The notes beneath the pieces are model-generated. The model ran no database searches. It saw nothing but the letters and a program-made list of their open reading frames with translations, and was not told the DNA's origin. Shown piece after piece: positions 63,883 through 64,000 of a DNA stretch of 64,000 nucleotides. The stretch comes from Citromicrobium bathyomarinum (GTDB taxonomy: Bacteria; Pseudomonadota; Alphaproteobacteria; Sphingomonadales; Sphingomonadaceae): positions 1 through 64,000 of the forward strand of contig CP155577.1 in the NCBI GenBank assembly GCA_001306305.2, in the 5' to 3' direction. The number at the start of each line of letters is the position of its first letter. Positions within the stretch are counted from its first letter, which is position 1. A program made the position numbers and the translations under genes.

Positions 63883-64000
63883 ATGACCTTCGCAAAAGTT
63901 CTCGCCCCGCTCTTCGCGCTTTCGCTTGCCGCCTGCGCCACCGTCCCCGACCAGCGCGCAGCCGAGCCCGTGACCATCGGCATCGTCGGGCTCAACGATT
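63883..64000 (+). CDS. Lipoprotein 5'-nucleotidase/metallophosphatase, N-terminal part (3' end outside window)
   Basis: The frame is open to the window edge. It encodes a lipoprotein signal peptide with lipobox LAAC and then VTIGIVGLND, which matches the first strand of UshA-like bifunctional metallophosphatase/5'-nucleotidases, where Asn-Asp-Phe-His normally follows. The metal-binding residues lie beyond the window. An ATG four codons upstream (63871) is an alternative start. Confidence 0.68.
   Translation, partial: MTFAKVLAPLFALSLAACATVPDQRAAEPVTIGIVGLND

Overview
The window looks like a chromosomal segment of a GC-rich alphaproteobacterium, most likely Sphingomonadales and close to the Erythrobacteraceae. 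The pointers are the strongly G/C-biased third codon positions, the flagellar gene order, a DUF2171 protein, GANTC and TTAACCAT (CcrM/CtrA-type) motifs, and many small lipoproteins and membrane proteins without clear family names. This assignment is inference from sequence character; no 16S gene is present.

Layout. Bases 1-9339 are one long flagellar transcription unit on the + strand: fliI (3' end only), fliJ, fliK, fliL, fliM, fliN, fliO, fliP, fliQ, fliR, flhB, fliD, fliS. Stop and start codons overlap at several joints, which suggests translational coupling. A candidate sigma-54 promoter precedes fliK and two TTAACCAT motifs precede fliL. A LuxR-type regulator with a degenerate receiver domain follows. 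Bases 10192-17043 hold a BCCT transporter, two tandem paralogous Crp/Fnr-type regulators and, divergently, the proline catabolic enzyme PutA; they may form one osmolyte/proline locus. Bases 17097-32964 are mostly housekeeping and envelope genes: dcd, a reductase, DoxX, a TonB-dependent receptor with His/Glu-rich insertions, tRNA-Gly(GCC), a thioredoxin-like cochaperone, a Lon-N-domain protein, a serine hydrolase, MarC, folD, yggT, argB, a formate/nitrite-type channel and a nuclease. A 27-bp repeat occurs once near 19.0 kb and once, inverted, near 30.6 kb.

Bases 33081-34467 are a compact AT-rich three-gene cassette (two small membrane proteins and a 286-residue soluble protein resembling DUF6414). 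It has the clearest foreign character in the window and is the best candidate for an undescribed system. It abuts nrdB. nrdA lies about 3 kb away, with a membrane protein, a DUF2171 gene and a TetR/SDR divergent pair in between. The TetR/SDR promoter carries two identical palindromic operators, and six GANTC motifs cluster upstream of nrdA.

Bases 40989-64000 contain a lipoprotein with ERAD-like repeats, two diguanylate cyclases, nadB, an ABC ATPase, an NDUFS6-like zinc protein, an Nth-type glycosylase, two oxidoreductases, an M61-like metallopeptidase, guaA, a PIG-L deacetylase behind an attenuator-like leader, sdaA, gyrB, an acyltransferase, a BaiN-type flavoprotein and the start of a 5'-nucleotidase lipoprotein. 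The 3' end of gyrB is partly duplicated just beyond its stop. I saw no CRISPR array, insertion sequence, rRNA or replication origin. Start codons were chosen by signal peptides, Shine-Dalgarno (SD) sequences and family length; alternatives are given where they matter.
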